NCBI GenBank assembly: GCA_017513085.1
Contig: JAFWDK010000004.1
Coordinates: 1 to 44,104, forward strand
DNA: 44,104 nucleotides
Direction of reading: 5' to 3'
Source: Clostridiales bacterium
GTDB lineage: Bacteria > Bacillota > Clostridia > Saccharofermentanales > Saccharofermentanaceae
Translations under genes and position numbers: made by a program
Notes under the pieces: model-generated
What the model was told of the DNA's origin: nothing
The model's database searches: none
Seen by the model: the letters and a program-made list of their open reading frames with translations, nothing else
Shown: piece by piece, positions 1 to 7,436 of the stretch
Layout: each line of letters starts with the position of its first letter
Numbering within the stretch: the first letter of the stretch is position 1

Positions 1-825
1 GTTGAACTGAGTCCGGAGCAGGATCTGCTGGAATCAATGGTAAAAAAACTCGCCAATGATAAAACACTATCCAAGATATTCCAACATACACAGATAAACC
101 TGTCTTTCTTTGGTGTCGGCGTAAAAGTTGAAGGAACACCGGTTTCAGATGCGGAAATTGCGCTGGAGCGGATGCTGGAAAGCATGAAGAAGAATAGTAG
201 GAGAATACTGATTTCTATAGATGAAGTTGTGAACAATCAGAATATGCGGGTGTTTGCCAGTGTGTTCCAGATTCTTCTGAGAAAAGATCTTCCGGTATTC
301 CTATTGATGACGGGCTTATTTGAAAATGTCAGAGCGCTGCAGGATCAGAAGACACTGACGTTTTTATACAGAGCTCCACGAATTGCTTTACAACCTCTGA
401 ACATGGGAATCATGGCTGACAGGTATCAGTCGGTTTTTTCGTTGGAACGCGAGCCGGCTATGCGAATGGCAAAGGAAACTCGTGGATATCCTTTCGCATT
501 CCAGTTGCTTGGGTATTTTACATGGCAGTATCCGAAAGATTCAAAAAGAGTGCGTACGCTTTACAAACAATACCTTATTGAATATGTGTATGAGAAAATA
601 TGGGCCGAGATGTCGGACGTGGATAGAAAAGTAGCAGAAGCAATGGCCAAAGTACCAGATGGCTCGATTAAAGATATTCGAGAGTTACTCAATATGGAAA
701 CGAACCAGTTCAATCCGTATAGGATGAGACTGATCCGTAAAGGCATTGCAGATGGGGAAACGCATGGAAAGCTCACGTTTGTTCTTCCACTGTTTGAGGA
801 GTTTGTGCGAGATAGCACATTATAA
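1..825 (+). CDS. AAA-type ATPase, 3' part of gene (5' end outside window)
   Basis: The frame is open from base 1 and no start codon with a ribosome binding site is visible, so the N-terminus and the Walker A loop should lie upstream of the window. Visible features are a Walker B-like strand followed by acid residues (ILISIDEVV, about residues 62-70 counted from the Met at base 37) and a sensor-1-like strand (VFLLMTGL) about 25 residues later. The C-terminal part resembles the winged-helix end of ORC/Cdc6- or archaeal-ATPase-like proteins. Such proteins are found in accessory regions of bacteria, often without a known role. A strong terminator follows directly. Family assignment is by motif and layout only; the substrate is unknown. 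Confidence 0.6.
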   Translation, partial: VELSPEQDLLESMVKKLANDKTLSKIFQHTQINLSFFGVGVKVEGTPVSDAEIALERMLESMKKNSRRILISIDEVVNNQNMRVFASVFQILLRKDLPVFLLMTGLFENVRALQDQKTLTFLYRAPRIALQPLNMGIMADRYQSVFSLEREPAMRMAKETRGYPFAFQLLGYFTWQYPKDSKRVRTLYKQYLIEYVYEKIWAEMSDVDRKVAEAMAKVPDGSIKDIRELLNMETNQFNPYRMRLIRKGIADGETHGKLTFVLPLFEEFVRDSTL

Positions 826-864
826 AGAGCAAGCGAGTTTTACAGGCAAATATGTTAAAAGGAA

Positions 865-905
865 AGAGTCCGCCTAAACATGAGTTTGGAGCGGACTTTC
901 TATTT
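865..905 (+). terminator. Rho-independent terminator of the AAA-type ATPase gene
   Basis: GTCCGC at 868-873 pairs with GCGGAC at 891-896. The stem continues through CTAAAC (874-879) with GTTTGG (884-889) past one bulged A, and has a 4-nt loop. A U-rich run (TTTCTATTT) follows at 897-905. Confidence 0.8.
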
Positions 906-970
906 GACAAAACAATATAGATGATGAGCGAAGAGAATATTGAGTTATCGAACGAAAATGTAGAAAAATA

Positions 971-999
971 CAAAATGTCAAGCGTTGTTTGACATTTTG
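971..999. repeat. 11-bp perfect inverted repeat in the 826-1176 gap
   Basis: CAAAATGTCAA (971-981) and TTGACATTTTG (989-999) are exact reverse complements around 7 nt. The right arm contains a TTGACA that could be a -35 box, but no good -10 lies 16-18 nt further on. It is either a bidirectional terminator-like hairpin or an operator for the downstream cassette. The rest of the gap to 1176 shows only the preceding terminator and the ribosome binding site of the next gene. Confidence 0.55.
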
Positions 1000-1176
1000 T
1001 ATTTGCTTTATGAGAGGTATACCTATAGCATCGAAGTAGATTATAGAGAGTTGTGAAGTGTATAGAATTGTTTTTGAACAACAAAGTCAAGGAGGTCAGA
1101 CCAATGTGGTAAGAAAGTTCTGATCGAAAGAACAAATCAAGTAAGAGATTTCAATAGATCCAAAGGGGGAACTAAT

Positions 1177-1539
1177 ATGAAGAGAAAAGCGTTAGTTTTG
1201 TTGACAGCAATGATGCTTGTTGCTGGCAATGTTATGGGAAATCTATCTGCATATGGTACATCAACTACTGAGTGGGTGGGAAATAAGTATAACAATAGTC
1301 AAAGTTCTAAAACTGCGTATATTTATCTCACACCTACTTCGGGAGTAGCCCGAGCACAGATTCGGGATATTTATGACACTGTTCTTGCAAGTGAAGTATA
1401 TCCTGAATATCCTCATAACCCACATTATACCCAAACTGGTTGTCCAGCATATAACTCTCGTAACTTTTATGCTCTTTCAGAGCTTGGAAATTACGTATGG
1501 GGAAGCCAGACGTATGGATTGAGTAGCTATAATGGTTAA
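1177..1539 (+). CDS. small secreted protein of unknown family, first gene of an FtsX/ABC cassette
   Basis: A 120-residue protein with a typical Sec signal peptide: basic start (MKRK), hydrophobic core (ALVLLTAMMLVAG) and a likely cleavage site around residues 21-27. The mature part is about 95 residues, rich in Tyr, Ser, Thr and Asn, with one Cys in a TGCPAYN context. The start is supported by an AGGGGG ribosome binding site a few bases upstream. The last 8 nt overlap the start of the permease gene, so the two are probably translationally coupled. I do not recognise the family. The arrangement peptide-permease-ATPase resembles bacteriocin loci such as the lactococcin 972 type, but the sequence itself does not match what I know of that family. 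Confidence 0.7.
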   Translation: MKRKALVLLTAMMLVAGNVMGNLSAYGTSTTEWVGNKYNNSQSSKTAYIYLTPTSGVARAQIRDIYDTVLASEVYPEYPHNPHYTQTGCPAYNSRNFYALSELGNYVWGSQTYGLSSYNG

Positions 1540-4513
1540 TCGCGATACATGGTTAACAGATTTGCGATCAGGCAGATTTATCTGTCTGATCGTTATGCTT
1601 GTTTTCGGAAGTTTGGCGATAACCACAACATGTTTACTGACAAGAAGTGACAAGAATACTGAGAAAGAACGTATTCTAGTGTTGCATGGTGATTATGACG
1701 CAATCGTTTATAATACAGGCATAGGATTTGAGGACTCGCTGTCGTCATCGGAAAAGATAGATGAAATTGGACTTTATTACGAACTGGGAACAGTGACTAA
1801 TGTGGATGAGACTCATTCGTTCAAAGCGGTGGCATTAAATGATAGTTTGTCAGAAGACATATATCATATGACCTGTATACGAGGTTGTTATCCGACGAGT
1901 GATAATGAAATAGCAATTGATGTTTCTGTTGCAAGCACATATGGAATTTCACCTTATCCTGGTGAAATATTACAACTGAAACTATATGATTCTGAAGGGG
2001 AATACATAGAGACGAGAGACCTTGTAATATCCGGGTTATTTCAATGTTCCTCAAATAATGCTCTCGGGGGATGGGTCCGATGTCCAGAATTTGCATTTTA
2101 TAATTCTGATGCGTATCAGATGCCGGCAGTCTTCTTTTTTGCTTCCAATCTTGATTCATGGACATGTGAAAAGGAAACTGTATTTGTTAGGGGGCACTCA
2201 AACGGGGGACCGGATCTTCGAAAAGAAATCTATAAAATTTTGGAGAAAAATGACCAGGTTTGTTCAGCTGTTGAAGACAATTACAGATTAGAGGCTGGAT
2301 ACTCACATATTGTTGTAGGTTTTGAGTATAATACTGTTAAGCAAAGTTATGGAAGTCTTTCTCGCGAGAACATTCAAAATGCTGTTGACGATGGACAATA
2401 TAAAAGAGATTTTTATGCAGACGTTGTTTTCCCGATTATTTCGATATTGGTAATTCTGACTGAAGTTGTATCCCTGTATATGCTATCTAATAATATAATA
2501 GCTGATCGAAAAGAGTATTATGCGATACTTCGAAGTATTGGTATGCCATCAAGAAAGATCATTAGGAATCTGGTTGCTGAAATACTCGGTTTTGGCTTCA
2601 TTGGAACTATAGTTGGAATAGGGATGGGTTATGCTGCCCATGGAGCCCTGATTAAAGTGCTTAATGACAGATTTCATCTTCGATTATATGATGGCATACA
2701 TGTTGACCAAATAGTCAAGCAGATTACCTTCGATCCGACAATAATGTCTATGTTTGTTTGTATATGCTCATTGACACTGTCACTTATTATTCCACTATAC
2801 AGACTATATAAGATGTATCCAGCCGAGTTACTATCTGCTAATGAAAGAATGTTTGTTGGGAAAAGGAAAGCGATAAAAACAAAAAAATCAAATCTGAAAG
2901 CAGGCTGGCTCGGAACATTAAATAGACGAATTGATCTTCATGATGGAAGTACGATGCTGGTTATGGTAATTGTTCTTTCATCAACACTTTTTGGTTATGT
3001 ATTTTTCAGAGCCTATTCTGAACAGTCTACTATAGGAGCGCAGGGGGATTTGAAATCGCTCGGAATAGAAGGAAACGGATACGTTGCCAGCCGATCAAAA
3101 GATTTGGTGAATTGGGCATATATCGTGCCGAATAGACATGATGCCGGAGTGTTACCTTCTGTTCCTGAACTTTTGGAGAACAATCCCAATGTAGAACGAT
3201 CGTGGTCTATGATATTTAACGAATCTACAAGAATGGTGTTTGACGAGGAGCCTGATGAAGATATGAAGCTTTTGCTCGGTAATCGTCTAATCAATTACCG
3301 GGTATCCAGCGATGCTGATCTATATTGTCGAGAGATACTTATTGCTGAACCGACTATTCTTGAACATACAGGATATAAACCGAATGTTTTAATGTATGAA
3401 CTTCCTACTGTAGGATTAACAACAAACGAAATGACCAATCTTGAAGGAGAAGTCATAGCAGGAAGAATAGATATTGATAAGATAAATAACGGGGAAGAAG
3501 TGGTCATAGCCATTCCCCAACAACTGCAGGAGCTATGTTTGCAACGCTTCCCTATCGGGTCTCATCTAAGTTTCGATGATATTGTGCTGAATGAAGAGGA
3601 AGAAAAACTCAATTTCAAAACACTCAATGATTCCAAGTGGGTAGTATACGAGAATGATATTGAAACTGAAATGGGAGAATCACACGTCGCTTTTGGTGCT
3701 TTTGGTAAGCGATATGGTGTTGATGCAAGTGTTGGTGCGATTGTAGTGCTACATGATGAAAAAGATATCCGTGAATATCTTACGACGGGAGATAGTTGGG
3801 TATATCAGGCGCATGATGCTGCAGGCGAAAACTCAGGCGATGCTGAGCCAACATATGGAATGAGTGTGCTGTGTCTTGCAGATTCTTTTAAATCGTGGGG
3901 ACTTCCCGATAGAAATTATACGTCTGTTCGAGTAGAACTAAAGGAAAACTGTGACATATACGAGTTTGACGAATTTTGGTATAAGGCGCTATCTGGTTCG
4001 AAAGACGTACAAACGGATACGACATTTACATATATGGATGAAATATCAATGGGTAGAAGTCGTGGAATGGCTATCTTTTTCACGTTGATCTTTGTCCTTG
4101 TTATACTTGGTATAATGTCAATTATAACGGGATTATACACTAAAACCCGGAGAAACTCTTCCAGATTCCAGACACTTCGTCGAGTTGGTCTTTCGGTTAA
4201 TCAAGCAAGTATTATGATTTATACACAGAATATGTTTTATCCAATTATAGCAACTCTTTTGGCTATCGTTCCGATTTATTATGTTCAGAGTGTGCTGAAT
4301 TCTATTATGCAGGAATTGAATGAAGGAAAGTTTGATATATTTGCAAAGCCATGGTATATAAAGATTCCCTATTGGGCCGATCTCTTCTCTTATGACTTCA
4401 TACCTGCGCTGATATGTTGTCTGTTACTGGGATTCTTGTTGATATTTATTGGCACTTTGCCACAGATAATATACCTGCATAAGATGAAGATGATTGAGAC
4501 GAGGGAGGAATAG
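1532..4513 (+). CDS. FtsX/MacB-type ABC permease with two large extracytoplasmic domains
   Basis: A 993-residue membrane protein. One TM segment near residues 16-37 is followed by an extracytoplasmic domain to about residue 295. An FtsX-like unit of three TM segments comes next (about 298-430), with the typical cytosolic stretch YAILRSIGMPSRKI. The second half repeats the plan: TM near 475-495, a large extracytoplasmic domain to about 840, then three TM segments with RFQTLRRVGLSVNQA and a final TM before KMKMIETREE. This 8-TM layout is that of FtsX-superfamily permeases acting with MacB/LolD/BceA-type ATPases in mechanotransmission, peptide export or peptide resistance. It overlaps the secreted-protein gene by 8 nt and ends 2 nt before the ATPase gene. 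No clear ribosome binding site precedes the ATG, which fits coupling. Confidence 0.85.
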   Translation: MVNRDTWLTDLRSGRFICLIVMLVFGSLAITTTCLLTRSDKNTEKERILVLHGDYDAIVYNTGIGFEDSLSSSEKIDEIGLYYELGTVTNVDETHSFKAVALNDSLSEDIYHMTCIRGCYPTSDNEIAIDVSVASTYGISPYPGEILQLKLYDSEGEYIETRDLVISGLFQCSSNNALGGWVRCPEFAFYNSDAYQMPAVFFFASNLDSWTCEKETVFVRGHSNGGPDLRKEIYKILEKNDQVCSAVEDNYRLEAGYSHIVVGFEYNTVKQSYGSLSRENIQNAVDDGQYKRDFYADVVFPIISILVILTEVVSLYMLSNNIIADRKEYYAILRSIGMPSRKIIRNLVAEILGFGFIGTIVGIGMGYAAHGALIKVLNDRFHLRLYDGIHVDQIVKQITFDPTIMSMFVCICSLTLSLIIPLYRLYKMYPAELLSANERMFVGKRKAIKTKKSNLKAGWLGTLNRRIDLHDGSTMLVMVIVLSSTLFGYVFFRAYSEQSTIGAQGDLKSLGIEGNGYVASRSKDLVNWAYIVPNRHDAGVLPSVPELLENNPNVERSWSMIFNESTRMVFDEEPDEDMKLLLGNRLINYRVSSDADLYCREILIAEPTILEHTGYKPNVLMYELPTVGLTTNEMTNLEGEVIAGRIDIDKINNGEEVVIAIPQQLQELCLQRFPIGSHLSFDDIVLNEEEEKLNFKTLNDSKWVVYENDIETEMGESHVAFGAFGKRYGVDASVGAIVVLHDEKDIREYLTTGDSWVYQAHDAAGENSGDAEPTYGMSVLCLADSFKSWGLPDRNYTSVRVELKENCDIYEFDEFWYKALSGSKDVQTDTTFTYMDEISMGRSRGMAIFFTLIFVLVILGIMSIITGLYTKTRRNSSRFQTLRRVGLSVNQASIMIYTQNMFYPIIATLLAIVPIYYVQSVLNSIMQELNEGKFDIFAKPWYIKIPYWADLFSYDFIPALICCLLLGFLLIFIGTLPQIIYLHKMKMIETREE

Positions 4514-4515
4514 CG

Positions 4516-5178
4516 ATGAGTGTAAAGACAGTGGATCTTCATAAGGATTATAAGGTCGGAGACAACATCATTCACGCAGTAAACGGAGTGAATCTTGAGA
4601 TAAAAGATGGAGATTTCGTTGCTATCATGGGTGCTTCCGGGTGTGGTAAGACTACACTCCTTCATCTAATCGGAGGGCTTGATAGAGTCACGTCGGGTCA
4701 GGTTATCGTGAACGATAGCGATCTGTCGAAGATGAAGGATTCTGCTCTCTCAAGATTCCGCTGCTGTGAACTCGGGTTTGTATTCCAGAAATTCAACTTG
4801 ATTAATGAGATGACGGTGAAGGAGAATATCGTTACACCAGTATTAATATCCAAGAAGAAAGTTAACGAAGAATATATTAGTGAATTGACTGAAGTGCTGG
4901 GGCTTTCAGACAGACTTGATCACACGCCATTACAATTATCAGGCGGTCAGCAGCAACGAGTGGCCATAGCAAGAGCGTTGGCAAATGATCCGGCACTGAT
5001 CCTTTGTGATGAACCGACAGGTAATCTGGACAAGAAGAACAGTGAAGAGGTGATCAATCTTCTTGACAAAGTTCATGAGAAATATGGCAAGACGATTGTC
5101 ATGGTCACACATGATCCTATTATTGCTAAACATGCGGGTACTATATATCAAATGGAAGACGGAAGGATTATTATGTAA
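4516..5178 (+). CDS. ABC transporter ATP-binding protein (MacB/LolD/BceA family)
   Basis: A 220-residue soluble ATPase with all core motifs: Walker A GASGCGKTT (39-47), Q-loop in FVFQKFNLI, signature LSGGQQQR (141-148), Walker B LILCDEPTGNLD (from residue 161) and H-loop VTHD. The length and the GNLD ending of Walker B are typical of the subfamily that partners with FtsX-type permeases. The partner is certainly the 993-residue permease just upstream, 2 nt away and preceded by GGAGG within that gene's last codons. A strong hairpin terminator follows at 5269-5312, so secreted protein, permease and ATPase form one operon. Confidence 0.95.
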   Translation: MSVKTVDLHKDYKVGDNIIHAVNGVNLEIKDGDFVAIMGASGCGKTTLLHLIGGLDRVTSGQVIVNDSDLSKMKDSALSRFRCCELGFVFQKFNLINEMTVKENIVTPVLISKKKVNEEYISELTEVLGLSDRLDHTPLQLSGGQQQRVAIARALANDPALILCDEPTGNLDKKNSEEVINLLDKVHEKYGKTIVMVTHDPIIAKHAGTIYQMEDGRIIM

Positions 5179-5268
5179 GCAGTAGCCATTGCAACACGGA
5201 AATTTGAACGATGTGGTTTCAGGCTGTCTGTATAGGTATAACTGCCTTTTTCTACATTATCAGGATAA

Positions 5269-5312
5269 CAAAAACACGGCATTTCCCGTTAAGAGGAATG
5301 ACCGTGTTTTTG
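5269..5312. terminator. terminator-like hairpin after the ABC operon
   Basis: CAAAAACACGG (5269-5279) and CCGTGTTTTTG (5302-5312) are perfect complements, and inner ATTTCC/GGAAT bases lengthen the stem. A and T runs flank the GC core, so it could work in both directions. Confidence 0.75.
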
Positions 5313-5384
5313 TGTGCAATACAGCAAAGAATTTCGAGTACGAGACGAGAAGATGCTCGAAAGAATTTTGCTGATTAGCTTGAC

Positions 5385-5413
5385 TTGAGGACATAACCGG
5401 AAAGAATTATAAT
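5385..5413 (+). promoter_or_regulatory. promoter of the first XRE regulator gene
   Basis: TTGAGG (5385-5390), a 17-nt spacer and a perfect TATAAT (5408-5413). Transcription should begin near 5420, which is after the ATG at 5415 and so excludes that codon as the start of the following gene. Confidence 0.65.
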
Positions 5414-5444
5414 AATGTTGCATAAAAGAATTCGGAGAAAAACA

Positions 5445-5867
5445 GTGATTGGGGATCAGATTAAGAAGCACCGAAAGTTTCGTCGGCTCTCACAGAAGGA
5501 ATTAGCGGATATGCTCGGTGTTTCGCGCACAACAGTTGGCAATTGGGAGAACAACAGGAGTGCTCTTGATCAAAATATGATCATGAAGATCGCAGATGCT
5601 TTGCAAATAGATTATCGTATTTTGGTTCTTTCCGATTTAGTTGACGATGATGTGCTTTTGAATGGTGACCTGAATAAGTTAAATGTTGCAATGGAACGGA
5701 TTCTTGCTGATACTACACGTTTGGAGAGAATTCAAAATGAGATGGATTCAGAAAGTAAACAAACGTCTAAAACGAGTTTGAGTCGTATTCTGTTTGTAGT
5801 CTTTTCGTTTCTTATTCTAGGAGAGATAGTTCTTCTGACCATTTTTTATTTTTTGCTCAAGAATTAG
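5445..5867 (+). CDS. XRE-family regulator with C-terminal membrane anchor (first of two)
   Basis: I place the start at GTG 5445 because the promoter -10 ends at 5413 and GGAG sits at 5434-5437. The ATG at 5415 lies too close to the -10 to be transcribed. The product is about 140 residues. The first 65 form an HTH_3 domain with the usual pattern (LSQKELADMLGVSRTTVGNWEN). A linker follows, then one strongly hydrophobic segment near the C-terminus (ILFVVFSFLILGEIVLLTIF). The protein is therefore probably tethered to the membrane and may sense envelope or exported-peptide signals. It lies 29 nt before a second gene of the same design, between an ABC cassette and a small secreted-protein gene. The target is unknown; the neighbouring genes are the obvious candidates. 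Confidence 0.85.
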   Translation: MIGDQIKKHRKFRRLSQKELADMLGVSRTTVGNWENNRSALDQNMIMKIADALQIDYRILVLSDLVDDDVLLNGDLNKLNVAMERILADTTRLERIQNEMDSESKQTSKTSLSRILFVVFSFLILGEIVLLTIFYFLLKN

Positions 5868-5879
5868 ATTTGAGCAAAA
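5851..5879. repeat. 10-bp inverted repeat between the two XRE genes
   Basis: TTTTGCTCAA (5851-5860) and TTGAGCAAAA (5870-5879) are perfect complements with a 9-nt loop that contains the stop codon of the first gene. It could be an intercistronic hairpin or an XRE operator. Confidence 0.55.
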
Positions 5880-5896
5880 TGATAGGCGAGGAAAAG

Positions 5897-6394
5897 ATGT
5901 TGGGTGAAAATATAAGAAAATACAGGGTACTTGCGGGACTAAGTCAAGATGACCTTGCAACGAAAATGCGAATGTCACGAGCCGTACTATCCCAGTGGGA
6001 AAATGATCAAGAGGACCCCAATGAAGAACAGTTGGCTAGACTGGCTAAGAATCTCGGGATTTCTGCTGATATGTTGCTTGCAGATGAGCATTTATCAGGA
6101 ATAGAAGATATTGATAAACTGGATTCTGCCAAAGAAAGCCTGGGAAACTCTGCCCAAAAGCTCGAGAATGTACAGACCAGGTTTTCGAACTTGGTAGAGA
6201 GGCAGATTTCATATTATCAGATGCAAATCGAGCATAAGAAGCAAAAACGCAGAAGAATAGTTAGTGCTTGTTGTATAATTCTGGGTGGAATAGTTGTTAT
6301 GATACTGCTATTTCTTGCGTTTTTGTTTTGGATTAATACCGTCAGTTCTGAAAGTCCAGAGACTAAGATAATAGTCATAGAGTATGAGAAATAA
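5897..6394 (+). CDS. XRE-family regulator with C-terminal membrane anchor (second of two)
   Basis: The start is set at ATG 5897 because GAGG (5888-5891) lies 5 nt upstream and the protein then begins MLGENIRKYRV, the usual start of an HTH_3 domain. In-frame codons at 5870 and 5879 are possible but have no ribosome binding site. The product is about 165 residues: HTH domain (LSQDDLATKMRMSRAVLSQWEN), a coiled-coil-like middle (about residues 75-115), then a basic stretch (KKQKRRR) and one TM segment. It has the same plan as the preceding gene and is probably co-transcribed with it. Two similar membrane-tethered regulators in tandem suggest hetero-oligomers or duplication followed by divergence. 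Confidence 0.85.
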   Translation: MLGENIRKYRVLAGLSQDDLATKMRMSRAVLSQWENDQEDPNEEQLARLAKNLGISADMLLADEHLSGIEDIDKLDSAKESLGNSAQKLENVQTRFSNLVERQISYYQMQIEHKKQKRRRIVSACCIILGGIVVMILLFLAFLFWINTVSSESPETKIIVIEYEK

Positions 6395-6456
6395 TATTTT
6401 ACAGAATGCAAAGCATTTTTGTACAAAATGTATTCGATTTTGAAACCGTCTCAAAG

Positions 6457-6462
6457 TATAAT
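6457..6462 (+). promoter_or_regulatory. possible -10 box for the second secreted-protein gene
   Basis: A perfect TATAAT lies 50 nt before the start at 6513. No convincing -35 is present at 16-18 nt, so an activator may be needed. Confidence 0.4.
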
Positions 6463-6512
6463 TCATAGAAATACTTGTAAGTAAGAGTGTAATTTTCTAT
6501 TGGAGGTTTCAT

Positions 6513-7115
6513 ATGAGAAAGGCTAGTTTTATCAACAGAATCAGAGGTCTGGTAGTTTTAGCATTATTAGTGAACGTATTCGGATATGCTTCATTCCCTG
6601 TTAATGCAACTGATGAAGTGTCGTTTAGCCTCATAGATTATGTAACAAATCATCAGATTGACACCCACGAAGAGTTTAATGAGGTTTTAGAAATTTATTG
6701 CGGACAGGCTCCGGCACCAGTTCCCGAAAACGAAATCAGTTTTCAACTATATGTGGACTATGACAGTACGATGGTTGTTGTAATAGTCGTGGAAGACAAC
6801 CTACTAACAAGGGGGACAAAGTCTGGCAGTGCGAATAAAATATATTATTCAAATGCTGGGACTGAAGTTTTCACTGTTGTTGCGGAAGGAACGTTCTATT
6901 ATTCTTCTACGCAATGCAATACATATTCTGCTAGTGGAAGGTTTGTTCCATCTACATTGTCTTTTTGGACGAGTACGCCAACTATATACAGTGGAAACTA
7001 TTCACCAACATGCGCATATGCAAAAACGGCTGGTACGGCTCATTGGCTATCTTCGTCCATTTCGTATTCACTCTCTCTTTCATGTGATACCAATGGCAAT
7101 CTGAACGCTTATTAA
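6513..7115 (+). CDS. small secreted beta-rich protein of unknown function
   Basis: A 200-residue protein with an N-terminal signal sequence (basic RKASFINRIR, hydrophobic core to residue 27, likely cut near VNA at about 32). The mature part is acidic at first. It then becomes a Ser/Thr/Tyr-rich repeat-like beta sheet with the pattern GTFYYSSTQC...SASGRF...SLSCDTNGNLN. Small exported Firmicutes proteins with alternating FTYNG-type and SLTC-type strands share this look; their role is not known to me. It has four cysteines in the mature part. GGAGG stands 8 nt before the ATG. Its place after two membrane-tethered regulators suggests it is regulated by them or is the signal they watch. Confidence 0.65.
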   Translation: MRKASFINRIRGLVVLALLVNVFGYASFPVNATDEVSFSLIDYVTNHQIDTHEEFNEVLEIYCGQAPAPVPENEISFQLYVDYDSTMVVVIVVEDNLLTRGTKSGSANKIYYSNAGTEVFTVVAEGTFYYSSTQCNTYSASGRFVPSTLSFWTSTPTIYSGNYSPTCAYAKTAGTAHWLSSSISYSLSLSCDTNGNLNAY

Positions 7116-7118
7116 TCC

Positions 7119-7226
7119 ATGATGGCCGGTAATACTTGGCTCAAGAAAGGTGATCCGCAGAAGTCAGAAGATGGGAAAGAGAAAGTGAAAAATGCAGAGT
7201 TAGTCATGACAAACTTTCATTTTTGA
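7119..7226 (+). CDS. possible 35-codon ORF or gene remnant
   Basis: An open frame runs from ATG 7119 (starting MMAGNTWLKKGDP) to TGA at 7224. It is highly charged (Lys/Glu) and shows no ribosome binding site, no signal peptide and no family I recognise. It could be a degraded C-terminal fragment or chance. Confidence 0.25.
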   Translation: MMAGNTWLKKGDPQKSEDGKEKVKNAELVMTNFHF

Positions 7227-7246
7227 AGTCAAAACCTCTAAAAAAC

Positions 7247-7266
7247 CTGTCATTTTGACCTGACAG
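7247..7266. repeat. short hairpin in the gap before pckA
   Basis: CTGTCA (7247-7252) and TGACAG (7261-7266) are complementary, with CCTC and GAGG further out. The remainder of the 7227-7436 gap is A/T-rich and holds the putative pckA promoter; I see nothing else there. Confidence 0.35.
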
Positions 7267-7321
7267 AGGAACATCTGTGCAAAAAAAGGACATAAATTTT
7301 GTAAAAAAAGCAAATTTACTA

Positions 7322-7350
7322 AAGACATTTTTTCGATTTCGGTATATCAT
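7322..7350 (+). promoter_or_regulatory. candidate promoter of pckA
   Basis: AAGACA (7322-7327), 17-nt spacer, TATCAT (7345-7350). It is placed about 85 nt before the start codon. It is inferred from consensus only. Confidence 0.4.
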
Positions 7351-7436
7351 TTATGAAGTGGGCTTTTGGGTCCACGGTTAATTAGCTATGATCTGTACAA
7401 GCAGATTAAGAAATAATAGAAAAGGATGATGGAATT

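Noticed and set aside
852..920. 22-codon ORF after the AAA-type ATPase gene
   Set aside because: It lies across the terminator stem and U tract and is probably chance.
1091..1112. GGAGGT followed by a two-codon ORF (ATG TGG TAA)
   Set aside because: Such a minimal ORF could act in translation control, but there is no hairpin or other support.
1177..1539. Assignment of the first secreted protein to the lactococcin 972 bacteriocin family
   Set aside because: The gene order is similar, but the Trp/Gly/Tyr pattern of that family is not present in the mature sequence.
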